Notes: generated from the sequence alone by a model not told the origin. 10,069 nt of DNA from Coemansia sp. RSA 1804 (GCA_027578815.1 JANBTH010000886.1:1-10069), one strand, 5' to 3'. Counted from the stretch's first letter, positions 1 to 8,801 are shown. Translations and numbers: made by a program.

Positions 1-157
1 CGGAGTTGCCGAATGGGCAAAACGTTTCAGCGTTAATGTCAGCAACAGAATGTTCTGGTTAGAAAGTAAAAAAATTTTAATTTCTGCTTCCCCTTCGTCA
101 GCTAATGAATGACCATATGCTAGGCTTCACATGATTCGATTGGCTACCTGCATGGCC

Positions 158-276
158 TTATCTGTTCGAAACAACGGTTTTTTCTTTTTATCAGTTGCAC
201 TCTTTCTCGGGTCTCCCGATCGAAGGAAGGGGGCCGAGTGAGGAAGAGTGAGAAGAATAAAAAGTCCATCAGATAA
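158..276. promoter_or_regulatory. Candidate GATA-factor (iron-regulatory) sites
   Basis: Three HGATAR hexamers lie here: AGATAA on the minus strand (158-163), TGATAA on the minus strand (188-193) and AGATAA on the plus strand (271-276). A fourth, TGATAA on the minus strand, is at 859-864. In many fungi, iron-uptake genes including FET3 homologues are repressed by GATA factors of the Fep1/SreA/Urbs1 type through such hexamers. By base-composition expectation about three matches would occur by chance in 980 bp, so the count alone proves nothing. Only the link to the downstream ferroxidase makes them worth listing. Confidence 0.3.
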
Positions 277-805
277 AGGCTGATGGGGGCAATCACTTTT
301 GCTTATTTATGTACTTGTTATTTCAGTTTCCAAAAGGAACAGAGTTTTGGGGGCGAGAGGTTTGCGGGTGTCAAAGCGTTTGTTCTATGGAGATTGTTCC
401 TGATGCAGTTGCATTCGACTTGCTTCAATTATTTCAATTGCAATAGAGGAAGAAGGGTCGGAATTACCGTCGCCGGTTAAAGTGGGATACTTGGGTTTTT
501 TTTTGTTTTGGGGAAGGAGAGAAAATATCGGCTTACTGACATTTCTGCGCTTTTTTTTACTCGAAATTGCGCATCGGGCAAGCGTAAACAATGAGGGAAA
601 ATAAGCTCTGCATGTTGATTGAGTCTTATTTATTTTTCTACTCCACCGGAGGGTTCCTCACTTGGCTGGACGGGGAGAGAGGGAGAATAGAAAAGTAATT
701 TACTAGCGTTGACGGAAAATGGGGGGCGATACCAGAGAAACATACAAAACCAAAAATAAAAAGAGTACGGCTAGTCTGCTGTCCCCAGTTTTTCGTTCCG
801 AACAA

Positions 806-811
806 TATAAA
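806..811 (+). promoter_or_regulatory. TATA-like box of FET3
   Basis: TATAAA lies 177 bp upstream of the FET3 start codon and is followed by a pyrimidine-rich stretch (about 866-900), as in many fungal core promoters. Transcription starting 30-60 bp downstream would give a leader of roughly 110-145 nt and would leave out the ATG at 811, which overlaps the last A of the box. Confidence 0.45.
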
Positions 812-817
812 TGCTAG

Positions 818-900
818 GTAAAGTATTTAATACTTTGGCACTCGCTCACTCTTATCCATTATCATTGTCATCCTTCTTTTTTCTCTCTTTTTCTCTCCAG
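818..900 (+). other. Possible 5'-UTR intron (alternative reading)
   Basis: GTAAAG at 818 resembles a fungal 5' splice site. The stretch ending at 900 (long pyrimidine tract then CAG) resembles a 3' splice site, giving an 83-nt intron, a typical fungal length. This conflicts with using the TATA box at 806 as the core promoter, because transcription would then start inside the intron. It does not touch the FET3 coding frame either way. Confidence 0.2.
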
Positions 901-982
901 TATTCCATCGCAGCGGCGCTTTTATTTCCCGATACAATAACAACTAGAAGTTTCTGTCTTCCAAGCAAGCAAGAAGCGAGAG

Positions 983-2737
983 ATGGTGGCTGGGCTTATT
1001 AGGACGCTGGCTACAGGGCTGCTGGCGGCAGCAGCAATGGCCAAGGATGTTACATACTACTGGGACATTGGATACGTGACAGCGAATCCCGACGGAAAAA
1101 TGGAGCGACAAGTGATTGGCGTCAACGGCGTTTGGCCGGTACCAGAGATCCATGCATCGCTCAACGACACGCTGGTGCTGGAAATCCGCAACTCTCTGAA
1201 CACGCCAACAACGCTGCACTCGCACGGACTGTACCAGAACGGAACCAACTACTACGACGGACCATTCATGGTGACGCAGTGCGGGATTCCGCCGGGAGCC
1301 AACTTTACGTACCGGATTCCAGTCCAGCAGACCGGCACGTACTGGATCCACTCGCACTACAGCGCACAGTACGTGGACGGAATCCGCGCACCAGTGATTC
1401 TGCACGACCCTGATGAGCCGTACAAGTACGACGAAGAGATAGTGCTGACGCTGGAAGACTGGTACCACGATCAGGCGGCGGCGCTGCTGAAGCAGTTCCT
1501 GAGCTGGAAGAACCCGGGCGGCGCAGAGCCGGTACCCAGTGGAGCATTGATTGGCGGCGTGGGCGGCGATACGCAGAAGAAGCTGGCGTTCGAGGCAGGC
1601 AAGACGTATCGTATCCGACTGATCAACATGTCGGCGCTGTCAATGTTCCACTTCTCCATCGAGGGCCACACGATGCGCGTCATCGAGGTCGACGGATTCG
1701 ACACCGAGGAGCAAACCGTCGGCAATGTTATTCTGTCTGCCGCTCAGCGCACATCGATCCTCGTCACAGCGCACAATGAAACAGACAGCAACTTTGTGTT
1801 CCACGCCGATATGGATACCGACATGTTTGACAACATCCCAGAAGGGCTCAACTACAACTCAACGGGAATTGTGGAATACTCGGCGGATGCGCCGCTCAAG
1901 CGCGACGACTCTGTTGATTGGTCGCCGTTCAGCGACATTGATCTGGTGCCACGCAAGAAGGCGGCAGCGCTTGGATTCGACGTCAGCTTCCAGTTGGATG
2001 TGTTCTTCAACCAGTACACTGACGCACTGAACCACGGCACATTCAACAACATCACATACGTTGCGCCGCGAGTGCCAGTGATGATGACGGCACTGACAAC
2101 AGGCGCCGACGCTCTGAATGCAACGGTCTACGGTCCGCAGACCAACGCGCGTGTGGTCCAGCACATGCAGGATGTGCAGCTTATTGTCAACAACTACGAC
2201 GCCGGCACGCACCCTTTCCACCTGCATGGCCACCACTTCCAGATGATCGAGCGTGGTCCGGCGCCATACGACGCTTCGTACAATCCGCGCCCGACGTCGC
2301 CGCCAATGCAGCGCGACACCGTCACCATTCCAAGCATGGAGTATGTCATTCTGCGGTTCCGTGCTGACAACCCAGGCGCCTGGTTCTTCCATTGCCACAT
2401 TGAATGGCATATCGAGGGCGGTCTGGCTATGGTGATTCTCGAGGCGCCCGACGTCATGCAGAAAAGGCTTAGTGTTCCGCAACAGATCCTTGATCACTGC
2501 GCTCAGGCTTCTATTCCAACCGAAGGAAACGCTGCAGGCCGCTCGGGCTTTGATCTAGAGGGCGCTCCCGATGGTCCCTTTCCGTATCCAATTCACTGGA
2601 CCCGCAAAGCGCGCGGCGCAATGGCTGGCTGCGTCCTCTCTGCGCTTGTTGGCTTTGCTACAATCTTCTGGTACGGCTGGAGCTCAAAGAAGACCTACGC
2701 TACCACCGCCGCATCGCCTGCACGGCTGGCCGAGTAA
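983..2737 (+). CDS. FET3: Fet3-type multicopper ferroxidase
   Basis: 584 aa, intron-free. It oxidises Fe(II) to Fe(III) with reduction of O2 to water, normally at the outer face of the plasma membrane in complex with an Ftr1 permease. Residues 1-20 form a signal peptide. The four copper motifs are HSHG (H79, H81), WIHSH (H123, H125), HPFHLHGH (H410, H413, H415) and HCHIEWH (H470, C471, H472, H476), with Leu481 at the axial type-1 position. E182 in NPGGAEP, D283 in MFDNIP and D406 before HPFH align with the yeast Fet3 ferroxidase residues E185, D283 and D409, which separates it from laccases. There are eight N-glycosylation sequons. One membrane helix (about 545-566) and a short basic cytosolic tail follow, as in yeast Fet3 (636 aa), so this copy is somewhat shorter. 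The start is supported by the signal peptide, a purine at -3 and an in-frame TAA 45 nt upstream. Oddity: Ser between the first two His ligands, where Trp or Phe is usual. Confidence 0.95.
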   Translation: MVAGLIRTLATGLLAAAAMAKDVTYYWDIGYVTANPDGKMERQVIGVNGVWPVPEIHASLNDTLVLEIRNSLNTPTTLHSHGLYQNGTNYYDGPFMVTQCGIPPGANFTYRIPVQQTGTYWIHSHYSAQYVDGIRAPVILHDPDEPYKYDEEIVLTLEDWYHDQAAALLKQFLSWKNPGGAEPVPSGALIGGVGGDTQKKLAFEAGKTYRIRLINMSALSMFHFSIEGHTMRVIEVDGFDTEEQTVGNVILSAAQRTSILVTAHNETDSNFVFHADMDTDMFDNIPEGLNYNSTGIVEYSADAPLKRDDSVDWSPFSDIDLVPRKKAAALGFDVSFQLDVFFNQYTDALNHGTFNNITYVAPRVPVMMTALTTGADALNATVYGPQTNARVVQHMQDVQLIVNNYDAGTHPFHLHGHHFQMIERGPAPYDASYNPRPTSPPMQRDTVTIPSMEYVILRFRADNPGAWFFHCHIEWHIEGGLAMVILEAPDVMQKRLSVPQQILDHCAQASIPTEGNAAGRSGFDLEGAPDGPFPYPIHWTRKARGAMAGCVLSALVGFATIFWYGWSSKKTYATTAASPARLAE

Positions 2738-2839
2738 ACAAACCACTCTCACTCCCTTCCTCCGAAAAGCTACTTGTTCAAACTGTTTTATTTACTTATA
2801 CTTAATCTATCCACAATAGCGCTAATAAGGTAGTCTGTA
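2738..2839. other. Convergent intergenic spacer
   Basis: About 100 bp separate the stop codons of FET3 (+) and the ABC transporter (-). It is AT-rich with no open frame of note. Room for two separate 3' ends is tight, so the two transcripts probably overlap at their 3' ends. Confidence 0.7.
2787..2792 (-). terminator. Polyadenylation signal of the ABC transporter
   Basis: AATAAA on the minus strand (TTTATT on the plus strand), 48 nt downstream of the transporter stop codon. Cleavage 10-30 nt further on would end the mRNA within the spacer, just before the FET3 stop. No equally good AATAAA is seen on the plus strand for FET3 (only AATAAG near 2824). Confidence 0.5.
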
Positions 2840-5800
2840 TTAGCTAGCCCGGCCGCTAGAGGATGCATCTGCTGCTGTCTTCATGTACTCGTACTCGCCG
2901 GACTCCTTGCACATGCTTCTGAATATTCCGCCTTCTTTTTGTAACAAGTTGTAAGGTGTGTCAAACTCTGCAACCCTGCCGTTATCCAGAACAAGCACCT
3001 TGTCATAGTCAATGATGGTGCGCAGACGGTGGGCAATGCAGAGCAGTGTGGAGTTGGCAAACTCTGGACCGCGAATTGTGTTCTGAATACGACTATCGGT
3101 GTCAAAGTCAACAGACGCTGTTGCCTCGTCCATGATAATCAGTTTAGACCGTCTCACCAGTGCTCTTGCAAGCGCTACTAGCTGTCGTTGACCTGCGGAC
3201 AAGTTGTTTCCATTTTCCTTTATTTCTGCATCCAAGGTAGTGAATATTCCAGCCATGCGCCCAAGGGCCACCACATCTTTACTATCTGTGTCATCTGTAT
3301 TAATAACACCTGCCGCTGTGCTAGTTGCTTGACTATTATCTTCTCTAACAAGATGAGTGCGGCGTAGGGCTTCCCACAGCAGCTCATCTGGATGTTCATC
3401 AAATGGATCCAGATTAAACCGGATTGTGCCATTGAACAAAACTGGATCCTGTGGAACAATTGTCACATTACGACGAAGATCCTCAAGGCCAATCTTTGAG
3501 ACATCAACGCCATCTAGAACAACCTGGCCCTTGCTTGCCTCCAAGAACCGTAGCAACGCCAAGGAAATTGTGCTTTTACCAGCACCTGTGCGACCAACAA
3601 CACCAACCTTTTCGCCATGCTTAACAGATAACGAAATGACATGCAAAACAGGCACATCGGGCACATACTCTACAACTAAATCCTTAATCTGCAGATCTCC
3701 CTTTCTTGGCCAAGTTGCTGGTGTTTCATTCTCAGAATCGGTTTCCAGTGCTGCCTCCTGCTCAATGTTTAGATACTGCATAATACGTTCAATTGCATTC
3801 ATATTCATCTCATTGTCGCTGTAGCCACGTACAACCGGAACCATTTCATTTGAAAACGCCAGTGCGTACGAAAGTATAAATCCAGCTATTCCAGCATCAA
3901 TCCAGCTCTGTTCACTCAAAACAAAGATTGCAGCAGACGCGGCTATTAGCGAACTAGCTGCCAATATGCGCACATTTAGCCATCTTTTTGCTGCCCATAC
4001 AGCATAGAACGGCCGGTTGTGTGCACTAATACGGCTAATTGCCTCTTTAATGTAGTAATGCTTGATACCAAATGCACGAATGGTTGTTGCGCCCTGGATG
4101 ATTTCACCAAACAACGAAAGAAGAGGCGACATGCTGTTTGATTCTAAACGCTTAAGCTCGCGAGTTGTGCTAAGGTAGTAGAATGTAATTATCGCAAAGA
4201 TGCCTGTAATTACAATTGCAACTATAGCAAATGCTGGAATTGCGACTGTTATGATGAAATAGATAGTCAGCACGCTTATAATTCCAGAAAACCAATAACC
4301 GATGGCATCTGATGCTCCATTATCAATAACCGACATGTCTCGTGAAAAGCGGTTGATAATACGACCAGCTGTAGTGGATTCGTGGAATTTGGGCACAGCA
4401 TGGACAACCCTGCGGATAAGCTTCCTGTGCATGTCTCTTGCTAGTGAGACTCTGCCTATAAACAAGGAATACCATTCAAGCACTGAAAATGCTATTCCTA
4501 AAACACCAAACAGCGTGTAGATTCCCAACCAGTATATGGAAGAGTGATGACTCGATATCATTACACTGTTTCCTTGAGAGCTAGGAATATAAGAGCTGTA
4601 CGATGAAAGCCATGACAAAGTATCTGCAGAATAATGTAAGCTATTTGCTGACTGTAAAGCAAAAGATGCGTTGTTTAAGGTATTTAATCCAGAAACAGGG
4701 TGGTTTGATGATTCTACCCAAAGCTTGATCCAGTAACTCCTCAATGCAGTTATTGCTTCGGCTACAAGAATAACCAAAATAAGATAAGCCCAGAACAAGC
4801 GACTACCACATGCATTTATAAATGTTTTCCATACCTCGAATTTGACATACCCTTCCTCGCGCTCTTCATCCTTGATTAGAATACCTTGCAACATGGAAAT
4901 ATCGTCATTGGGGTCAATTCCTCGTTTGACTGCAAGCTTCTGTAGATGCTCCTTGTTATATTCATCCTCAGACCTTCTGTCATTGACATCTTTAGCTTGG
5001 GTTTCCTTATTGTTATTCTGCTTTACAGCAGATTCGTTGTTCTTGTCATCTAGATTTTTAATCAATTCTGGCGATAAAGAGTTGCTTCTTCTCAGCTCAT
5101 CTGGAGAGCCCTTTAATGCAATTCTGCCACCATTTATCATTACCATGTACTGGGCATATGGAAGGCACGTTGCAACGTGGTGAGTAACCAAAATACGGGT
5201 GCGCCCTTGCATTATTCTAGAACTGCCTGACAAGCATTCAACTAGAATGTGTTTTGCAGTATGTGCATCAACAGCTGATAGACAGTCATCTATGAGAAGA
5301 ATACGTCGACTAGAGTATACAGCACGTGCTAAAGCCACACGCTGCTTTTGTCCGCCAGAAAGCGTAATACCACGTTCTCCAATTTCTGACATGTCGCCAG
5401 CAGCTAGGATACGCAGATCTGGTTTTAGTGCGCAAATACGCAACACTTCTTCATATCTTTCTCTGTTATAAGTTTCTCCAAGCAGAATGTTTTCACGGAT
5501 TGTGGCATTACGCAGCCATGCCTCCTGCGCAACATAGGCAATATCATGGATTGTTGCACCTTCACGAGAGAGATTGATAATGTCTCTATAATTGGGATTG
5601 TTTTCAGCAAGTGTGCTTGGATCAATGGTTGGAAGTAGAACATTTCCACGAACCAGGGTCATCTCACCAACTAGTGCAGACAAAAGAGAAGACTTTCCAC
5701 TGCCTGTGGGACCAGCAACAATGGAAAGCTGGCCAAGTGGGAATTTAACATCAATATTCTTTAGCGAAAATCTCATAACATCCTGTTGATTATTAACCTG

Positions 5801-8131
5801 TGCAATCTGTGAGATGGAGGTTGAGGTAAGAAGTGGCGTGTTTTCAATTATTTGGCTATCATTAATTGAAACAGAGTTTCCATGTACATTTGGATTGCTG
5901 AAATCAATATTATCTACATTAGCTGCACTATTTTTTACACTCCACTCCAAATCAGCACAATCAAATCCTAGCTCACTGCTTAATCCTTGCAAAGGTGTGC
6001 GTTTCTCAAGATCTTGAATCTGAGACTGTCCCAGATACGAATCAACACGTAAAAGTGCCACATATGATCCAACCAGCGTGCCTATAGCAGTGGGCAGCTC
6101 AATTACATAGCTACGAACTGTCTGAAAAACAACAATGGAGGTAAATGCCGTTTTGGCATCCAAGGTGTTGCCAAAAACAACAACATAGAATGTAAACATA
6201 GAAACAAGAATAATAATTGGATTCAAAGTTGCACTTGCACTAAGCATTGTAGACCACACAAATTTATTCCACATGTAGGAAAGCTGCTGTTCATGGCGTT
6301 CATCGACTTTTTCAATAAACCGGGACTCCCATCCAAACAACTTAATTGCTTTTATGCCATGAATTATTTCTGTAATTGTTGTAACACGCTTGTCGCCTGC
6401 TTTGCTCTGTTGTGATATTACTTTTCTATACCGAGCAAGTAAGGCCTTTGACAGGGGTATATATAATATAGTGGCTGCCAGACCAACAAGCGAAGAAGCT
6501 CCAATCAGGCTATACATGTACCATATGCCAATTGTTAGCTTAATAGCTACAATAAGTATGTAAAACAAATTGAAGCTTGCGTGAGTTATTTCATTGAAAT
6601 CAGCAGTTAGAAGATTCATGACCTTGCCATTGCTATAAGCCGAATCCTCCTTGGTATCATTATCCTTGCTTGCATTCTTCTTACACTTATTTTTATCTTT
6701 TATTGAGCCCTTTCCGCTACGACCCAATGTTTTGGTAGTCAGCTCGGCTACAAAAAGCCCCTTTAACCACATTACAAGACGACGCGCCGACCAAATATAC
6801 TGATTGACTACTAATGAATATAGCAAAGTAAAAAACAGCAATCCAACAACATTGATGTATTTGGTGCGTGCATTTTCTGTTGACAAATCTTGCTTTGACA
6901 ACTCAATCGAGTATAGAATACGTTGGAGAAAGAATGGGTTTGCAAAATCCAAAACACAAAAAACTACAGTTAATGTAAACTGTAGCAACAAATGGCGCCA
7001 ATATGTTAATAAAAGTGATGTAATCAGTGAACGGCCTGGTTTGCGATAATGAAGGTAGCTATTCCAATGGATCAGTGGCATATCCTCTGGTCTCAGGCTG
7101 TACAAATCAGAATAGTTGACGGTGCTTTTAGCACCTCTTGTAAGCAGCTCATTTATCCATGATAATGTCACAGTATCATACCATGAGCAATTACGCTCTG
7201 GCGAGGAAACAAGTCCACTTGGTTTCTGCTCATTTGCATGAGACAGAGGAGTAAAATCATCATTATTTTCAGAGGCATATTCTGTGCTAAAATAAGGATT
7301 GCTTTGGGTACTGTCGAGAGGGCGGTAAAAAATAGGACGCCATTGCACCAAAGAAAACAGAAACAGAATAAAAAAATTAAGAACAGTTGTCAAACCCAAG
7401 TAATTAGAGCGAGAAGAGGCATTGGTTCCAATAATAGGAACATTTGCATGCTTATCTGTGAAAAAGGAAAAGTACACCTCACATAATTCAGAGATAAGTT
7501 GTAGACCAACAGCAGCCGGAAGAACAGAGGGGAAAAGACCAGCATACATCATACGGTTGCTGCGCCAAAGAGCAGCCAAGCAGACAGTTGATAGAAGCAG
7601 AATAATTGCTGAAAGTCTGACCATCGCACTGGAATACATGTAATCTTTAGAGCCATTCTCCTCAGTTATTGTTGAGCTAAAGTTCCAGGTAAAACACAAT
7701 GCCGTTTGAATGGTAAGCAGAATAACAGTGCATGTTCCAATGCGTAGTCTGTTGTCAACGACAATGGTCATACCCGGAGGATGACGCACTGGAACAAGCA
7801 TGTTTCCAACTGACAGACGAGAGAAAGGAGAAGTGCCATCACTGGTAAATCCATTTCCACTTCTGATTGGAAGCACAAGACAGAAACAGAAAGAAAGAGC
7901 GGATATTCCTCCAACAAGCAAAAGAATGGCTGGCCACAAATAGCCAGTGCGGAAGCATTCGTTGCCCAGAGACACGTTCCAGCTGGAGTCCGAACCACAA
8001 AACACTGCTTTATCATCTAAGCCAACGCTTGAAAAGTGGGAATAAACTCTGTACAGACAGTAAACTGACACAGAACCAAAAGCAGCTGCTGAAATAGCTG
8101 TCTTTGGCAACTGAAGCGCTGTAAGTAGCAT
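2840..8131 (-). CDS. ABCC/MRP-type ABC transporter, Ybt1/Vmr1-like
   Basis: 1763 aa, one uninterrupted frame. It is a full-length ABCC transporter, a family that exports glutathione or other conjugates and organic anions, in yeast mostly into the vacuole. An N-terminal TMD0 has helices near 12-30, 66-88, 131-150, 169-188, 196-222 and 246-265. TMD1 spans about 370-695. NBD1 has Walker A 807-814 (GPTGSGKS), Q869, LSGGQ 924-928, Walker B ending D948 and H984. A charged linker covers about 1005-1095. TMD2 spans about 1108-1435. NBD2 has Walker A 1513-1520 (GRTGAGKS), Q1561, LSAGQ 1644-1648, D1668-E1669 and H1701. NBD1 has Asp949 where the catalytic Glu is expected, normal for ABCC site 1. Insertions after the NBD1 Walker A (about 830-860), in a TMD1 cytosolic loop (470-500), between the first two TMD2 helices (1141-1196) and in NBD2 (about 1597-1627) resemble the Ybt1/Vmr1 branch rather than Ycf1. 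The start has A at -3 and an in-frame TAG 15 nt upstream. Substrate and membrane cannot be read from sequence. Confidence 0.96.
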   Translation of the reverse strand: MLLTALQLPKTAISAAAFGSVSVYCLYRVYSHFSSVGLDDKAVFCGSDSSWNVSLGNECFRTGYLWPAILLLVGGISALSFCFCLVLPIRSGNGFTSDGTSPFSRLSVGNMLVPVRHPPGMTIVVDNRLRIGTCTVILLTIQTALCFTWNFSSTITEENGSKDYMYSSAMVRLSAIILLLSTVCLAALWRSNRMMYAGLFPSVLPAAVGLQLISELCEVYFSFFTDKHANVPIIGTNASSRSNYLGLTTVLNFFILFLFSLVQWRPIFYRPLDSTQSNPYFSTEYASENNDDFTPLSHANEQKPSGLVSSPERNCSWYDTVTLSWINELLTRGAKSTVNYSDLYSLRPEDMPLIHWNSYLHYRKPGRSLITSLLLTYWRHLLLQFTLTVVFCVLDFANPFFLQRILYSIELSKQDLSTENARTKYINVVGLLFFTLLYSLVVNQYIWSARRLVMWLKGLFVAELTTKTLGRSGKGSIKDKNKCKKNASKDNDTKEDSAYSNGKVMNLLTADFNEITHASFNLFYILIVAIKLTIGIWYMYSLIGASSLVGLAATILYIPLSKALLARYRKVISQQSKAGDKRVTTITEIIHGIKAIKLFGWESRFIEKVDERHEQQLSYMWNKFVWSTMLSASATLNPIIILVSMFTFYVVVFGNTLDAKTAFTSIVVFQTVRSYVIELPTAIGTLVGSYVALLRVDSYLGQSQIQDLEKRTPLQGLSSELGFDCADLEWSVKNSAANVDNIDFSNPNVHGNSVSINDSQIIENTPLLTSTSISQIAQVNNQQDVMRFSLKNIDVKFPLGQLSIVAGPTGSGKSSLLSALVGEMTLVRGNVLLPTIDPSTLAENNPNYRDIINLSREGATIHDIAYVAQEAWLRNATIRENILLGETYNRERYEEVLRICALKPDLRILAAGDMSEIGERGITLSGGQKQRVALARAVYSSRRILLIDDCLSAVDAHTAKHILVECLSGSSRIMQGRTRILVTHHVATCLPYAQYMVMINGGRIALKGSPDELRRSNSLSPELIKNLDDKNNESAVKQNNNKETQAKDVNDRRSEDEYNKEHLQKLAVKRGIDPNDDISMLQGILIKDEEREEGYVKFEVWKTFINACGSRLFWAYLILVILVAEAITALRSYWIKLWVESSNHPVSGLNTLNNASFALQSANSLHYSADTLSWLSSYSSYIPSSQGNSVMISSHHSSIYWLGIYTLFGVLGIAFSVLEWYSLFIGRVSLARDMHRKLIRRVVHAVPKFHESTTAGRIINRFSRDMSVIDNGASDAIGYWFSGIISVLTIYFIITVAIPAFAIVAIVITGIFAIITFYYLSTTRELKRLESNSMSPLLSLFGEIIQGATTIRAFGIKHYYIKEAISRISAHNRPFYAVWAAKRWLNVRILAASSLIAASAAIFVLSEQSWIDAGIAGFILSYALAFSNEMVPVVRGYSDNEMNMNAIERIMQYLNIEQEAALETDSENETPATWPRKGDLQIKDLVVEYVPDVPVLHVISLSVKHGEKVGVVGRTGAGKSTISLALLRFLEASKGQVVLDGVDVSKIGLEDLRRNVTIVPQDPVLFNGTIRFNLDPFDEHPDELLWEALRRTHLVREDNSQATSTAAGVINTDDTDSKDVVALGRMAGIFTTLDAEIKENGNNLSAGQRQLVALARALVRRSKLIIMDEATASVDFDTDSRIQNTIRGPEFANSTLLCIAHRLRTIIDYDKVLVLDNGRVAEFDTPYNLLQKEGGIFRSMCKESGEYEYMKTAADASSSGRAS

Positions 8132-8404
8132 AATGCAGTGGTACTAACGTTTAGTTTAAAAAGGTTAGATACAACAATGTTGGATTCGTGACTGGAAATA
8201 AACAGTATTTAAACGTTGTGGAAAAATGTTTTTTATGTTTTCTACAGCCATCCAAACAACAGAGAGTAGAGCATGTATGAAATATAGTGAAAATAACCAA
8301 CCCTTTTAAAAGTTTAATATTCAAGACTAGACGTCAAAGAGAGTAGAATATAAGTTATAAAAGAGAAAGAGAAAGAGACAGAAAAGTCCATATAACCAAT
8401 TAAT

Positions 8405-8500
8405 ATGAAGACTTTATGGACATTGATAGCTCTTATACTTTCATTGTGCAATTATAAAAATAATTCAATATACAACGAATATCGAGCATACATAGAATGA
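8405..8500 (+). other. 31-codon frame with signal-like N-terminus
   Basis: ATG to TGA. The peptide begins MKTLWTLIALILSLC, a Lys followed by a hydrophobic run as in a signal peptide or membrane anchor, then a polar Asn/Tyr-rich tail. Random AT-rich DNA readily yields such hydrophobic runs, and no neighbour supports it. It may well be chance. Confidence 0.12.
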
Positions 8501-8696
8501 ATATTAGCTGCCTTTGGTCGGATTAGATCCATTTTTATGAACTAGCCATAATCAAATTACTACACTATTTTTTAGCGCAGCACAGCTTATTCTTTTTATT
8601 CTTTTTATTTTAAACTAATTTATTATCCAGCTACTCTTTTGAAACTTTATTGCATTTCCTCATTAAAAGTAGTTTCCACATTTGCAATCAGAAGAA

Positions 8697-8801
8697 ATGG
8701 AGCGCTTCAATGCGTTTAAGCATGGAAGAGAAGGCAGTCTCTTGTCAGATAATTTAAGAAAACGCCTTAGAGACAGCACTGTTGTCAGAACGATGTTATA
8801 A
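8697..8801 (+). other. 34-codon frame, unrecognised
   Basis: ATG to TAA. It encodes a basic, amphipathic peptide with RKRLRD near its middle. Its composition is more protein-like than the surrounding AT-rich DNA, and it lies about 180 bp upstream of the nuclease-like remnant on the same strand. It could be a scrap of that gene's 5' part, but I see no motif that says so. Confidence 0.15.

Larger units (their letters stand above)
1..982. other. Non-coding upstream region of FET3
   Basis: No convincing gene is visible. Short open frames at 283-480 (+) and 385-591 (-) have no recognisable motifs and are rich in homopolymer-derived residues. All three plus frames are open at the very edge, the longest to a TGA near position 110. 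A minus frame is open from about 126 down to 1 but has no start codon. The left edge could therefore hold the end of a neighbouring gene, but nothing identifies one. The stretch contains T-runs and G-runs and a strong pyrimidine tract just before FET3. I read it as promoter and leader sequence. Confidence 0.6.

Noticed and set aside
1..126. Possible end of a neighbouring gene at the left edge (frame 2 on plus, or a minus frame open from 126)
   Set aside because: About 36-42 codons without a recognisable motif. The minus frame has no ATG. A link to an FTR1 permease gene, a common FET3 neighbour, was considered, but nothing in the residues supports it.
283..591. Open frames 283-480 (+) and 385-591 (-) in the FET3 upstream region
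   Set aside because: Short, overlapping each other, built partly from T and G runs, with no domain pattern or expected start context.
944..2497. Long minus-strand frames (944-1468, 1859-2497) and other-frame ORFs inside FET3
   Set aside because: They lie fully antisense or out of frame to a gene with clear copper motifs. GC-rich codon endings suppress stops on the opposite strand. Their peptides are Val/Arg/His-rich with no motif.
2881..8097. Numerous ORFs of 60-155 codons in other frames of the ABC transporter
   Set aside because: All lie inside the 1763-codon frame, which carries the complete set of ABC motifs. None shows its own motif.
8303..8312. Perfect palindrome CTTTTAAAAG upstream of the transporter
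   Set aside because: Ten-bp AT-rich palindromes are expected by chance in such sequence, and no repeat or known site matches it.
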